A stretch of 44,483 nt of DNA from Cohnella sp. GbtcB17 (lineage in GTDB: Bacteria > Bacillota > Bacilli > Paenibacillales > Paenibacillaceae): positions 1-44,483 of the forward strand of contig NZ_JAGXJW010000066.1 of NCBI RefSeq assembly GCF_019091135.1, written 5' to 3'. Each line of letters begins with the position of its first letter. The first letter of the stretch is position 1. The translations under genes were made by a program, and so were the position numbers. Below, in pieces: positions 7,473 through 16,200 of the stretch. The notes beneath the pieces were generated by a model that saw only the letters and a program-made list of their open reading frames with translations, had not been told where the DNA came from and searched no databases.

Positions 7473-9104
7473 ATGAACGGATTCGTAAAAACCATTGCAA
7501 CGCTCGCCATGTGCGCGTCCCTGCTGATGCCAGCCTTGGCTTCGGCGGCAGATGCGTCGGCCCCTACAGTCCAGCCCGGAGGCGCGTCGATCAAGACGGA
7601 CGGGCAGACGGCCGCGGAGCTCGGCTTGTTGATCGGCGAAGGCAGCGGCGTCACGGCCGACTACTTGGCCAAAGGCACGACGCGCATTCAAGCGGCCATC
7701 ATCTCGCTGAGGCTGCAAGGGAAGCTTGAAGCGGCCAAAGCGTACACAGACACCGACAGCTTCGCGGACGCCAATCTGGCCGGCGCGAGCAACCGGCCGA
7801 TCCTGGCCTTCCTGCACGGCCATCCCGAATACGGCTGGACGGGCGAAGGCGCGAACCGCTTCAACCCGCTCGCGCCCGTGAGCTCGCAGCAGCTGTACAA
7901 GGTGCTGCTCGAGGCGCTGGGCTACCGTTCAAACGCGGACTTCGCCTACAAGGATACGGAAGCGTTCGCGTCCGGCAAGGGGCTGACCTCGATCGCCGGC
8001 ACGCCCGCCCTTACGAATGCGCATATGGCCGACGCGCTGGTCGAATCGTTGTCGGCGCCGACCGCGATGGGACACTCGCTCTTCGACATGCTGCAGATGG
8101 AAGGCGTGCTCCCGGCAACTGCGGAGATGCCTGCCGGCGAGCGGCTCTCGCTCCGCCGCGACGCCGCCGGCGACGCTTATCTGGCGGACGGGAAAGGTCT
8201 GACTTTGTACTTTTTCTCGAACGACGCGGAAAATCTCGACGCTTGCCAAGGTCAGTGCGTGGCCAACTGGCCGCTGCTCACCGCCGAAGAGCTGCAAATT
8301 CCGGCCGGCCTGAATCCGGCGGACTTCACGGTCGTCACGCATGCGAGCGGTGTTAAACAATGGATGTACAAAGGCTGGCCGCTCTATCGGTTCGTTAAGG
8401 ACGTCAAGGCGGGAGACACGCTGGGCGAGGGCGTAGGGGGCGTATGGTTCGAGGCGAAACCCGACTATCGCGTCATGATCGGCAAAAACGCGGAGCTGGG
8501 CAGCTACCTGACCGACAGAGAGGGCCGTACGCTTTACTATTTCGACAAAGACACGCCGCAGACCAGCGCCTGTACGGATACCTGCCTGGCCAACTGGCCG
8601 GCTTACGATGCGGCTGCCGGCAAAGTACCGTCGACTCTGAATGCGACGGACTTCGGCACGATTATCCGTCCGGACGGCACCAAGCAGGCGGCTTTCAAAG
8701 GCTACGCGCTCTATTATTTCGTGAAGGATACGAAGCACGGAGACGTCACCGGCCAAAACGTGAACCAAGTCTGGTTCGTGGTGGACCCGGCCAAGTTTTC
8801 CGGCACTACCGCAGGCCAAGCGGCGCCCGCGGCGCCTGCCGAGCAGACCGGCAAGACGTATCATATCGACATCAAGGACTATTCGTTCGGTTCCGGACCG
8901 CTCACGGTCGAAGCCGGATCGACGATTATTTTCACGAATTTCGACGATATGAAGCACAACGCGGTGGCGGTGGACGGCAGCTTCGCAGGTCCGCTGCTCG
9001 CCAAAGGCGAGTCCTATTCGATTAAGCTGGATAAGCCCGGCACGTACGATTATTACTGCCAGCCGCACAAAGCGTTCATGACCGGCCAAATTATCGTAAA
9101 ATGA
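7473..9104 (+). CDS. surface protein: SLH-like region, four Lipoprotein_15 repeats, C-terminal cupredoxin
   Basis: A 543-residue exported protein. A signal peptide (about residues 1-25, ending ALASA) is followed by a region to about 215 that resembles degenerate SLH (S-layer homology) repeats, with FNPLAPVSSQQLYKVLLEALGY as the clearest stretch read in parts. Residues about 225-445 hold two double units of the secreted repeat PF03640 (COG4315): TLYFFSND, PLYRFVKD, TLYYFDKD and ALYYFVKD, with the paired CQGQC and CTDTC motifs. The last 82 residues are a type 1 copper (cupredoxin) domain with ligands His495, Cys529, His532 and Met536. A strong AAGGAGGAG site lies eight bases before the ATG. It lies 13 bases before a second cupredoxin gene and upstream of an ECF sigma gene. 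Copper-mediated electron transfer or copper binding at the cell surface is likely; the true substrate is unknown. Confidence 0.85.
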   Translation: MNGFVKTIATLAMCASLLMPALASAADASAPTVQPGGASIKTDGQTAAELGLLIGEGSGVTADYLAKGTTRIQAAIISLRLQGKLEAAKAYTDTDSFADANLAGASNRPILAFLHGHPEYGWTGEGANRFNPLAPVSSQQLYKVLLEALGYRSNADFAYKDTEAFASGKGLTSIAGTPALTNAHMADALVESLSAPTAMGHSLFDMLQMEGVLPATAEMPAGERLSLRRDAAGDAYLADGKGLTLYFFSNDAENLDACQGQCVANWPLLTAEELQIPAGLNPADFTVVTHASGVKQWMYKGWPLYRFVKDVKAGDTLGEGVGGVWFEAKPDYRVMIGKNAELGSYLTDREGRTLYYFDKDTPQTSACTDTCLANWPAYDAAAGKVPSTLNATDFGTIIRPDGTKQAAFKGYALYYFVKDTKHGDVTGQNVNQVWFVVDPAKFSGTTAGQAAPAAPAEQTGKTYHIDIKDYSFGSGPLTVEAGSTIIFTNFDDMKHNAVAVDGSFAGPLLAKGESYSIKLDKPGTYDYYCQPHKAFMTGQIIVK

Positions 9105-9117
9105 GAGGTGCAGGCGA

Positions 9118-9966
9118 ATGAGAAGCTTACTCGCGACGCTGCTGGTCGCGGCCATGCTGGCGCTGTCCGCTTGCGGCGCTTCATCCGATAAAGCTGCCGA
9201 GGCGGATGGCGGACATGCCGAACATTCGGCAAGCGCCGCGATGCAGACGCAGACGGCCCAAGCCTCCGCTTCGGCTGACGGCGATGAGCAGCCGACGGCT
9301 AGCGCGCAAGCGACGGCTACGGCAAAGCCGCAAACGCAGTCCGACGCCAGCACGTCTACTGCGGCGGCCGGATCTGCAACTGTGATGCCAAAGCCGACTG
9401 CAACATCAAAGTCGACTGCAACACCAAAGCCAACTGCAACGCCAAAGCCGACTGCGACGTCACAAGCGCAGCATACCGGCCGCGACGATGATGGCAGCGG
9501 ACATAGCGGCGGCAGTGATGACCATGGCGGTCATGGCACGGCGTCCCACAAGCCGTCTCCATCATCGGTCCCTGCCAAGACCGCCAGTCCGCGCCCGTCT
9601 TCTGGCACGAAGGCAACCCCGTCGCCGACGCCCAAGCCGTCTCCCTCCGCCTCGGCGCAGGATGACAAGCACGGCGGCAAGGGCGGAAGAGACGACGAGA
9701 AGCAGGCCGCGAAGACGTATGTCGTCGAGATCGTCGACTTCAGCTTCGCCGTGGAAAAGCTGGAGATTCATCCGGGGGATTCGGTCACGTTCGTAAACCG
9801 CGACAAGATCAAGCATACGGCTACCGCGGACGATGGCTCCTTCGACACGGGCCTGCTCGGCCAGGACGAATCGAAAACGGTTGTTTTCAAGAAAGAAGGG
9901 GAATTCGGCTATTATTGCACGCCCCACCCGGGCATGAGGGCGACGATCGTCGTCAAAGCCGATTGA
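9118..9966 (+). CDS. cupredoxin-domain lipoprotein with long low-complexity linker
   Basis: A 282-residue lipoprotein. The signal peptide ends LSAC (lipidated Cys about residue 19). Residues about 25-195 are low-complexity, rich in Thr, Ala, Pro, Ser, Lys and His, with repeated TPKPTAT-like units coded around 9385-9465 and a His/Asp/Gly stretch (HSGGSDDHGGHG) that could bind metal. The C-terminal 84 residues are a cupredoxin domain with His233, Cys267, His270 and Met273 (CTPHPGM). The linker would hold the copper domain away from the membrane, across the wall. It follows the larger cupredoxin protein by 13 bases, so electron or copper exchange between the two is plausible. It is followed by a terminator. 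Confidence 0.85.
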   Translation: MRSLLATLLVAAMLALSACGASSDKAAEADGGHAEHSASAAMQTQTAQASASADGDEQPTASAQATATAKPQTQSDASTSTAAAGSATVMPKPTATSKSTATPKPTATPKPTATSQAQHTGRDDDGSGHSGGSDDHGGHGTASHKPSPSSVPAKTASPRPSSGTKATPSPTPKPSPSASAQDDKHGGKGGRDDEKQAAKTYVVEIVDFSFAVEKLEIHPGDSVTFVNRDKIKHTATADDGSFDTGLLGQDESKTVVFKKEGEFGYYCTPHPGMRATIVVKAD

Positions 9967-9988
9967 GCGCCCGCGCGCACATATCCGA

Positions 9989-10024
9989 GCAGGGAGACCG
10001 CCAAAGCGGTCCCCCTGCTTTTGC
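9989..10024 (+). terminator. intrinsic terminator after the cupredoxin pair
   Basis: GCAGGGAGACCG and CGGTCCCCCTGC pair with one mismatch around a short loop and are followed by TTTT. It would end the transcript of the two cupredoxin genes, with partial read-through to the sigma gene possible. Confidence 0.75.
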
Positions 10025-10106
10025 CGTATCGCCCGCCGCGATCGACCGATTGGAGCGCCGCATGCGCGAAGGCGTTCCTCAAGCCGACCTTGGAGGCTGC
10101 GTCCCT

Positions 10107-10682
10107 ATGCAGATGCAACATTTGACCGATTATGAATTAATGCTGCTCGTCAAGCTCAAACGACAAGAGGCGCTGTCCGTCCTGTACGACCGCTTCGCGA
10201 GCCTGGTCTATTCGTACGCGTTCAGAGCCGTCCGGGATGAGCAAGCCGCGCGGGATATCGTGCAGTCGGTGTTCGTGCGGCTATGGACGACCGACTCCGA
10301 TTACAGTGAGGAAAAAGGCAAATTCGCGAACTGGCTGATCACGATTACCCGCAACTTGACGGTCGACTGGCTGCGCAAGCAGCGCAGGGAGTCGGCAGGC
10401 ATCGTCCCCTACACGTCCGAGCAATTGGCGCGAATTCCGGACGACGAAGACGCATCGCCCGAAGCCAGCGTCGAACGCGAATCGCTCAAGGGCCAAATTC
10501 GCGTCGCCTACCGGTATTTGACCGGCCCTCAGATCGAGCTGCTGGAGCACTTTTACTGGCAAGGCTTCACGCTGAGGGAGCTGGCCGCCCGGTACGGGGA
10601 ACCGCTCGGCACCGTGAAGAACAGACTGCATCAGGCTTTGAAAATATTGCGCAGACATCTGGCCTTGGAAGGAGAGCGGTGA
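10107..10682 (+). CDS. ECF RNA polymerase sigma factor
   Basis: A 191-residue sigma-70 family factor of the extracytoplasmic function group. Region 2 covers about residues 15-85 (ALSVLYDRFASLVYSYAFR, then ARDIVQSVFVRLW and FANWLITITRNLTVDWLRK); region 4 covers about 130-188 (LLEHFYWQGFTLRELAARYGEPLGTVKNRLHQAL, read in parts). The start ATG at 10107 follows GGAGG by ten bases; an upstream in-frame reading is not supported by a ribosome site. The stop overlaps a possible GTG of the anti-sigma gene. Its place behind two cupredoxin genes suggests that it controls them; its target promoter was not recognised. Confidence 0.93.
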   Translation: MQMQHLTDYELMLLVKLKRQEALSVLYDRFASLVYSYAFRAVRDEQAARDIVQSVFVRLWTTDSDYSEEKGKFANWLITITRNLTVDWLRKQRRESAGIVPYTSEQLARIPDDEDASPEASVERESLKGQIRVAYRYLTGPQIELLEHFYWQGFTLRELAARYGEPLGTVKNRLHQALKILRRHLALEGER

Positions 10683-10684
10683 CG

Positions 10685-11470
10685 ATGCACGACAAGCAAA
10701 AGCCGCTGTGCGATCTGTGCCTGTCCGTCATGACCGGCGAATGCAGCGAAGAAGAGCGGCTCGCTTTTGAACGTCATCTTCCTCGCTGCGAAGCCTGCCG
10801 GGCCGAATGGAACGATCTGCAGCTCGCATGGGGGGCGCTGTACGCGGACATGGACCATATTGAACCGCCCGAGGATCTGAAGCGCCAAGTGATGAACGCC
10901 GCGCTGGAGGCGGACCTGGCTCTCGCCAAAGAAGACAGAAGGAGAGAAGCCGATTCGATCCAAAGCCGGCGGGACAATCGGCGGACGGGAAGAAGCCGCT
11001 GGCTCGCGGTCTCAGCCGCCGTCTTGCTGGTTCTGCTGGCAGCCAGCTCCGTCTGGAATTACAAGCTCTCACGAGACAACGAAGCAACCCCGCCGCCGAT
11101 CGAACGCGCGCTATCGGTGCCCGCCTCCCAAGTGAAGCTCGCCGTGCCGCTCCAATCGCAGGCGCCGGAGGCTTCCGAGGCGTTCGGCATCGCCTGTGTC
11201 GTCGACAACGGGAAAAGCCGCCAATTCGTCGTCTACGTCTACGGCGCTTCGCCGACCAGCGGCGAGCAAGCCTACCAGGTCTGGCTGCTCAAGGACGGCG
11301 TCCGCAAGAGCGCGGGCACCTTCCGCGTAGCCAACGACGACCAGGGCCTCGGCGTGCTGGCCATGCCGATCGAAGCGGCCAACCTGGACTTCGACAAGAT
11401 CGGGATCACGCTCGAGCCCGACGACCGCGGCGATCAACCGCGCGGGGAGAAGATGTTCGGCTCCGTCTAA
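10685..11470 (+). CDS. RskA-type anti-sigma factor, membrane-bound
   Basis: A 261-residue protein that should bind and hold the adjacent ECF sigma factor. The N-terminus has a zinc-binding anti-sigma motif HX3CX2C (HLPRCEAC, about residues 28-35) with further cysteines in CDLC. One membrane segment lies at about 102-122 (WLAVSAAVLLVLLAASSVW). The outer domain ends with the RskA pattern QVWLLKDG, AGTFRV and ITLEPDDRGDQPRG. The ATG at 10685 lies ten bases after AAGGAG; a GTG at 10679, four bases overlapping the sigma stop, is an alternative. The signal it senses is unknown; redox or copper is a guess from the neighbours. Confidence 0.9.
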   Translation: MHDKQKPLCDLCLSVMTGECSEEERLAFERHLPRCEACRAEWNDLQLAWGALYADMDHIEPPEDLKRQVMNAALEADLALAKEDRRREADSIQSRRDNRRTGRSRWLAVSAAVLLVLLAASSVWNYKLSRDNEATPPPIERALSVPASQVKLAVPLQSQAPEASEAFGIACVVDNGKSRQFVVYVYGASPTSGEQAYQVWLLKDGVRKSAGTFRVANDDQGLGVLAMPIEAANLDFDKIGITLEPDDRGDQPRGEKMFGSV

Positions 11471-11491
11471 CGAGCAGCGCAATCGACACCT

Positions 11492-11528
11492 AAAAGACCG
11501 TCAGGGGAGGCGCCCTGACGGTCCTTTT
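11492..11528 (+). terminator. intrinsic terminator after anti-sigma gene
   Basis: GACCGTCAGGG (11496-11506) and CCCTGACGGTC (11513-11523) form a perfect 11-bp stem followed by CTTTTG; AAAA precedes it, so it could act in both directions. Confidence 0.85.
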
Positions 11529-11575
11529 GTGTCGAGGAGCGCGCAACACAGAGCCCTGCAGCGACACTTTCCTTG

Positions 11576-12030
11576 CTTACAGCGCGTCCCGGCCCCGTTG
11601 CCGTTCCTGTAACGTTGATTTTCTCGCTTACAGCGACGGCTCACTCCTGTAACCGCGCATTCCTCGCTTACAGCGTGCTCCGGCCCCGTCGCCGTTTCTG
11701 TAACGTTGCTTTTCTCGCTTACTGACGCGGCTCGTTCCTGTAACCGCGCATTCCTCGCTTACAGCGCGCTTCGGCCCCGTTGCCGTTCCTGTAACGTTGC
11801 TTTTCTCGCTTACAGCGACGGCTCGCTCCGCCAACCGCGCTTTCCTCGCTTACAGCGTGCTCCGGCCCCGTTGCCGTTCCTGTAACGTTGCTTTTCTCGC
11901 TTACAGCGACAGCTCGCTCCTGTAACCGCGCATATCTCGCTTACAGGACGCCCCAGCCTCGTCGTCGTTCCTGTAACGTTGCTTTTCTCGCTTACAGACG
12001 CGGCCCGCTCCAACAACCGCACTTTCCGAT
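11576..12030. repeat. five tandem 91-bp units, each with two TTACAG/CTGTAA dyads
   Basis: CTTACAG starts at 11576, 11627, 11667, 11718, 11758, 11809, 11849, 11900, 11940 and 11991: steps alternate strictly 51, 40, 51, 40, giving five units of 91 bp. In each unit the long half is CTTACAG, 24 bases, CTGTAA, then a 14-base spacer like CGTTGCTTTTCTCG. The short half is CTTACAG, 13 bases, CTGTAA, then a 14-base spacer like CCGCGCATTCCTCG. The arms are better conserved than the loops; decayed arms occur in the second, third and fifth short halves. Because 91 is not a multiple of three, reading frames through the array change in every unit, so it is not coding. It fills the gap between convergent genes and is flanked by their terminators. 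Similar TTACAG-rich intergenic repeats are, as I recall, common in Paenibacillaceae; their role is unknown. Confidence 0.9.
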
Positions 12031-12036
12031 AAGCAT

Positions 12037-12062
12037 AAAAAACCCGGCTGCTCGCAGCCGGG
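12037..12062 (-). terminator. intrinsic terminator of the mfd-prsA transcript
   Basis: On the minus strand CCCGGCTG, loop CGAG, CAGCCGGG is followed by TTTTTT. It lies 22 bases after the foldase stop. Confidence 0.9.
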
Positions 12063-12083
12063 TGCTTCCATGCTTTTTCTCTT

Positions 12084-13256
12084 TTACTTGCTGGATGCGC
12101 TGGCCGATGGCGAAGCGCTGGCCGGAGGGGATGCCGGCGCGCTGGACGAAGCCGATGCGGATGCCGATGCGCTCGCCGAAGGCGACGGGGAAGGCTCGGC
12201 CGGCAGCGTCACTTTGATGTTCAGCTTATCCGTTTCTTCCTGCACGTACGTCTGCATCTTCGGATTGACGAGCGCCGAGACGATCTCGTCCTTGTCCGTC
12301 TGGGACAGCTTGTCGTAGGTCGCGACTTCGCGCGCTTCGACCTTCATTACGTGATAGCCGTATTCGGTCTTCACCGGATCGCCGATGACACCGATCGCCT
12401 GCGTATTGGCCGCGTTCTTGAACTCTTCGACCCATTCTTTGGCCTGCTTCTTCTCGTACAATCCGCCGTTGTCCTTGGAGCCGGTGTCGTCGGAGTATTC
12501 CTTCGCAAGTGCGGTCCAGTCTCCGCCGTCCTCAAGCTTCTTCTTCACTTCCTGCGCGCGCTTCAACGCATCCGCGTCGGAACGCTCCTTGTTCGTGGCC
12601 GGATCCGTGAAGGAGACGAGGATGTGGCGAACCGTATCGACGTTGTAGTCGGCCGGCGCCTTGTCGAACTCGGCCTTGATGTCGGCGTCCTTGATGGTCG
12701 CCTTGACTTCGTTTTCCTTGGCGGTGCTGATCTCGCCGCCCGTCGCCAGCGTCACCACGAGGTCGACCATCTCGTCCTCGGTGATGTTGTTGGTCTTCAT
12801 CGAGTCCTTGATGGACGCGCCGTTCGTCTCGTCCTTCAGCGCCGTGTCGAGCTGCTTCTTGAACTCGTCGGCTTGCGCCTTGCCTGCTTTCTTCTGCTCG
12901 TCCGTCGCGCGTTCCGCGAACGCCTTTTGCAGGATGTATTGCTTGACGATCTCTTCCTTGTACTGCGGGATCGACAGGTACATCGCCATCTGCGGGTTGG
13001 TCACGTTCATGAACGCTTCGTACTTGCTGAATTCGGCTTGCTTCAGCTCTCCGCCGTCCCAGGTGGCGAGCACGGTGTCCGGATCTATGCTAGCGGTCGG
13101 GCTGGCCGAGGCCGAGGATGAAGCCGAAGCGGACGCCGACGCGCCGGAGTTTTCATTTTTGCCTTTGCCGCAAGCGGTTGCCGTCGCGGTCAGCAGAACG
13201 AGAGCCGCCAGCAGAAAAGCGAACCGACGGTACGTTCCGCGTTTATTGTACAGCAT
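12084..13256 (-). CDS. PrsA-like peptidyl-prolyl isomerase lipoprotein
   Basis: A 390-residue exported foldase. A basic start and hydrophobic stretch (about residues 10-28) end in TATAC, a likely lipidation site, then a Ser/Ala-rich linker. A SurA-like N-terminal region (about 60-190) is followed by a parvulin domain (about 205-300: VRHILVSF, WTALAKEYSDD, GGLYEKK, YGYHVMKVE). The C-terminal 45 residues are again Ser/Pro/Ala repeats. ATG 13256 is chosen because AAGGAGG lies nine bases before it; longer readings reach into mfd. It overlaps the mfd end by 14 bases. It should help fold secreted proteins at the outer membrane face. Confidence 0.88.
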   Translation of the reverse strand: MLYNKRGTYRRFAFLLAALVLLTATATACGKGKNENSGASASASASSSASASPTASIDPDTVLATWDGGELKQAEFSKYEAFMNVTNPQMAMYLSIPQYKEEIVKQYILQKAFAERATDEQKKAGKAQADEFKKQLDTALKDETNGASIKDSMKTNNITEDEMVDLVVTLATGGEISTAKENEVKATIKDADIKAEFDKAPADYNVDTVRHILVSFTDPATNKERSDADALKRAQEVKKKLEDGGDWTALAKEYSDDTGSKDNGGLYEKKQAKEWVEEFKNAANTQAIGVIGDPVKTEYGYHVMKVEAREVATYDKLSQTDKDEIVSALVNPKMQTYVQEETDKLNIKVTLPAEPSPSPSASASASASASSSAPASPPASASPSASASSK

Positions 13257-16200
13257 TTTGCAATTCCTCCTTGGATTTTGTCGCTTCTTTATATTGTAAC
13301 AGAAACTCTTCGACAAGCGCCAACATTGAATCGTCGTCGAGGCCTTTGACCCGGATGCGCACGAGCGGATGCGGCGTCTGCTGGACGAGCTGCACCCGCC
13401 CCTGGTACCGGCTCTCGATCGCCTTGAACTTCTTGGCGTCGAGCTCGGACGCGCGCCGTTCCTCGAACTTGACCGTCAGATCGTCGTTCCGGTTGACGAT
13501 CGATTCGATGCCGTAAACGCGCGCCAGCGCCTTGATTCGGGCCACGCTCAAGAGGCTCAGTACCGGCTTCGGCGGTTCGCCGAACCGGTCGACCAGCTCG
13601 TCGAGCAGATCGCTGACGTCGTCACCCGAAGCCGCAGCGGCCACCTTTTTGTAGATCTCGATCTTCTGAATGCTGTCGTAAATGTATTCCGGCGGCACAT
13701 AGGCGTCCACGCCGAGGTCGAGCTGCGTGTTGACCGGCGGCGGAGGCGGCGCCTGCTCGCCATGCCACTCGGCTTTGCGCGCGTTGACCTCCTCGGCGAG
13801 CATCTGCGAGTAGAGGTCGAAGCCGACGGACGCGATAAAGCCATGCTGCTCCGCGCCGAGCAGGTTGCCCGCGCCGCGGATCGACAGGTCGCGCATCGCG
13901 ATCTTGAAGCCCGAGCCGAGCTCGGTGAACTCCTTGATCGACTGCAGACGCTTTTCCGCTACCTCGTTCAGTACCTTATCACGCTGGTAGGCGAAGTAGG
14001 CGTAGGCGATCCGGTTGGACCGTCCAACGCGGCCGCGCAGCTGGTACAGCTGGGACAGACCCATCTTGTCCGCATCGTGCACGATGAGCGTATTGACGTT
14101 CGGGATGTCCACGCCCGTCTCGATGATGCTCGTGCTGACGAGCACGTCGTATTCGCCGTCGAGGAAATCCAGAATCGTCCGCTCGAGCTCCTGCTCGGAC
14201 ATCTGGCCGTGCGCGACCGCGATCTTGGCGTCCGGCACGAGCGCCGGGATCTGCTCGGCCATCTGGTAGATGCCCTGCACCCGGTTGAACAGGAAGTACA
14301 CCTGCCCGTCCCGCGCCATCTCCCGTTCGATCGCCTCGCGGACGAGCGTCGGGCTGTATTCGACCACGTATGTCTGGACGGGGAAACGGTTCTCCGGCGG
14401 CGTCTCGATGACCGACAGATCGCGCACGCCTAGCATGGACATGTGCAGCGTCCGCGGGATCGGGGTCGCGGTCAGCGTCAGTACGTCGACGCTCGTCTTG
14501 AGCCGCTTGAGCTTCTCCTTGTGCGACACGCCGAACCGTTGCTCTTCGTCCACGATGAGTAGGCCCAAATCTTTGAAAACGACGTCCTGCGACAGCAGCC
14601 GGTGCGTGCCGATCAGCACGTCGACCGTGCCCGCCTTGACGCCCTTGATCGTCTCGGTCTGCTCCTTGCGCGTGCGGAAGCGGCTCAGCACCTTGATATT
14701 GAACGGATAGCCGGAGAAGCGCTCCCGGAACGTCTCGTAATGCTGCTGCGCCAAAATCGTCGTCGGCACGAGCACCGCCACCTGCTTGCCCTCGATGGCC
14801 GCCTTGAACGCCGCCCGGATCGCGACCTCCGTCTTGCCGTAGCCGACGTCGCCGCAGAGCAGCCGGTCCATCGGCCGCGGCTTGCGCATGTCGGCTTTGA
14901 TCTCCTCGATCGCGCGCAGCTGGTCCGTCGTCTCGTCGTAAGGGAACATCGCCTCGAACTCTTGCTGGTACGGCGTATCTTCGCTGAAGCCGTAGCCCGG
15001 CGTCGCCTGGCGATCCGCGTACAGCTTGATCAGGTCGTCGGCAATATCCTTGACCGAGGAGCGCACCTTGGACTTGACCCGGTTCCACTCCGCGCCTCCT
15101 AGCTTGCTCACCTTCGGTTCCTTTTCGTCGGAGCCTACGTACTTCTGAATCAGGTCGAACTGCTCGACCGGAATGGACAGCTTGTCGCCGCCCGCATAGA
15201 TGACATGCAGATAGTCCTTGTGGATGCCGCCTACCTCAAGCGTGCCGATCCCCATGTACTTGCCGATGCCGTGGTTCTGGTGGACGACGTAGTCGCCGAC
15301 CTTCAGCTCGGTATAGCTCTTGATGCGCTCGGCGTTGTCCATGCGGCGGTCGACGCGGCGCGCCTTGCGCTGCTTCTGCGTGAACATCTCGCCTTCGGTG
15401 ATGACGACGAGCTTGACGGAGGGCATCTCGAACCCGCTCTGCAGATTGCCCTCTACGATCTCCGGCGTCTCGATCTGATAGTCGTCGAGCACGCGGCGCA
15501 TCCGCTCGGCCCGCTCCGCGCTGCCGGCCAACATGACGATATGCGCGCCGCTCTTGCGCCAGCGCTCCATCTCGGCCTTGAGCAGATTCATCTGCCCGTG
15601 GAAGCTCTGCATCGAGCGGCAGACGAAGTTCACGATATTCTGCGGCTGCGTATGCGGAATCTGGCGGACGAACAGCGATAGGTACACCGTCTGGAACGTG
15701 CGCGGGTACAGCGCCTGCTCCGCCGGCACGGCCAGCGTGAAGCCCGGCAGCGACTTGCCCTGCGACAGCAGATGCGTAGACCATTCGGTCTCGTCCCGCT
15801 CGAGCTGGCGCGCGGTCTCGGCAAGCCGGTTCGGCTCGTCCATGATGAGCAGCGTATCCTTGGGCATGTAATCGAACAGCGTCTGTCTCTCGGGGTACAG
15901 CAGCGATATATATTTATAGATTTCGGAAAAATACATATTTTGACGCAGATCGTCGATTTCCCGGGTAATCTCGGTCTTCAGGCGCTCCTTAGCTTGACGG
16001 TCCGCCATCTTCTCCAGCTGGCGCTCGAGCAGCTCGAAGGCGTGCTGCGCCGCATTTGCGAAGCGCCGCTCGTCGGCGATGATCTCGCGGCAAGGACGCA
16101 CGGTGTAACTGTCCAGCTTCTCGATCGAGCGCTGGTCCGCCGGATCGAACGTGCGGATCGAATCGATCTCGTCGTCGAACCATTCGACGCGTACGGCGCT

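Noticed and set aside
11628..12022. Two minus-strand reading frames of 68 and 70 codons in the 91-bp array
   Set aside because: They arise from the repeat; the 91-bp unit shifts frame each time, no ribosome site is seen, and the same unit is read in different frames.
11576..12030. CRISPR array
   Set aside because: Units have no short identical repeat with unrelated spacers; loops and spacers are also similar between units, and no cas gene is near.
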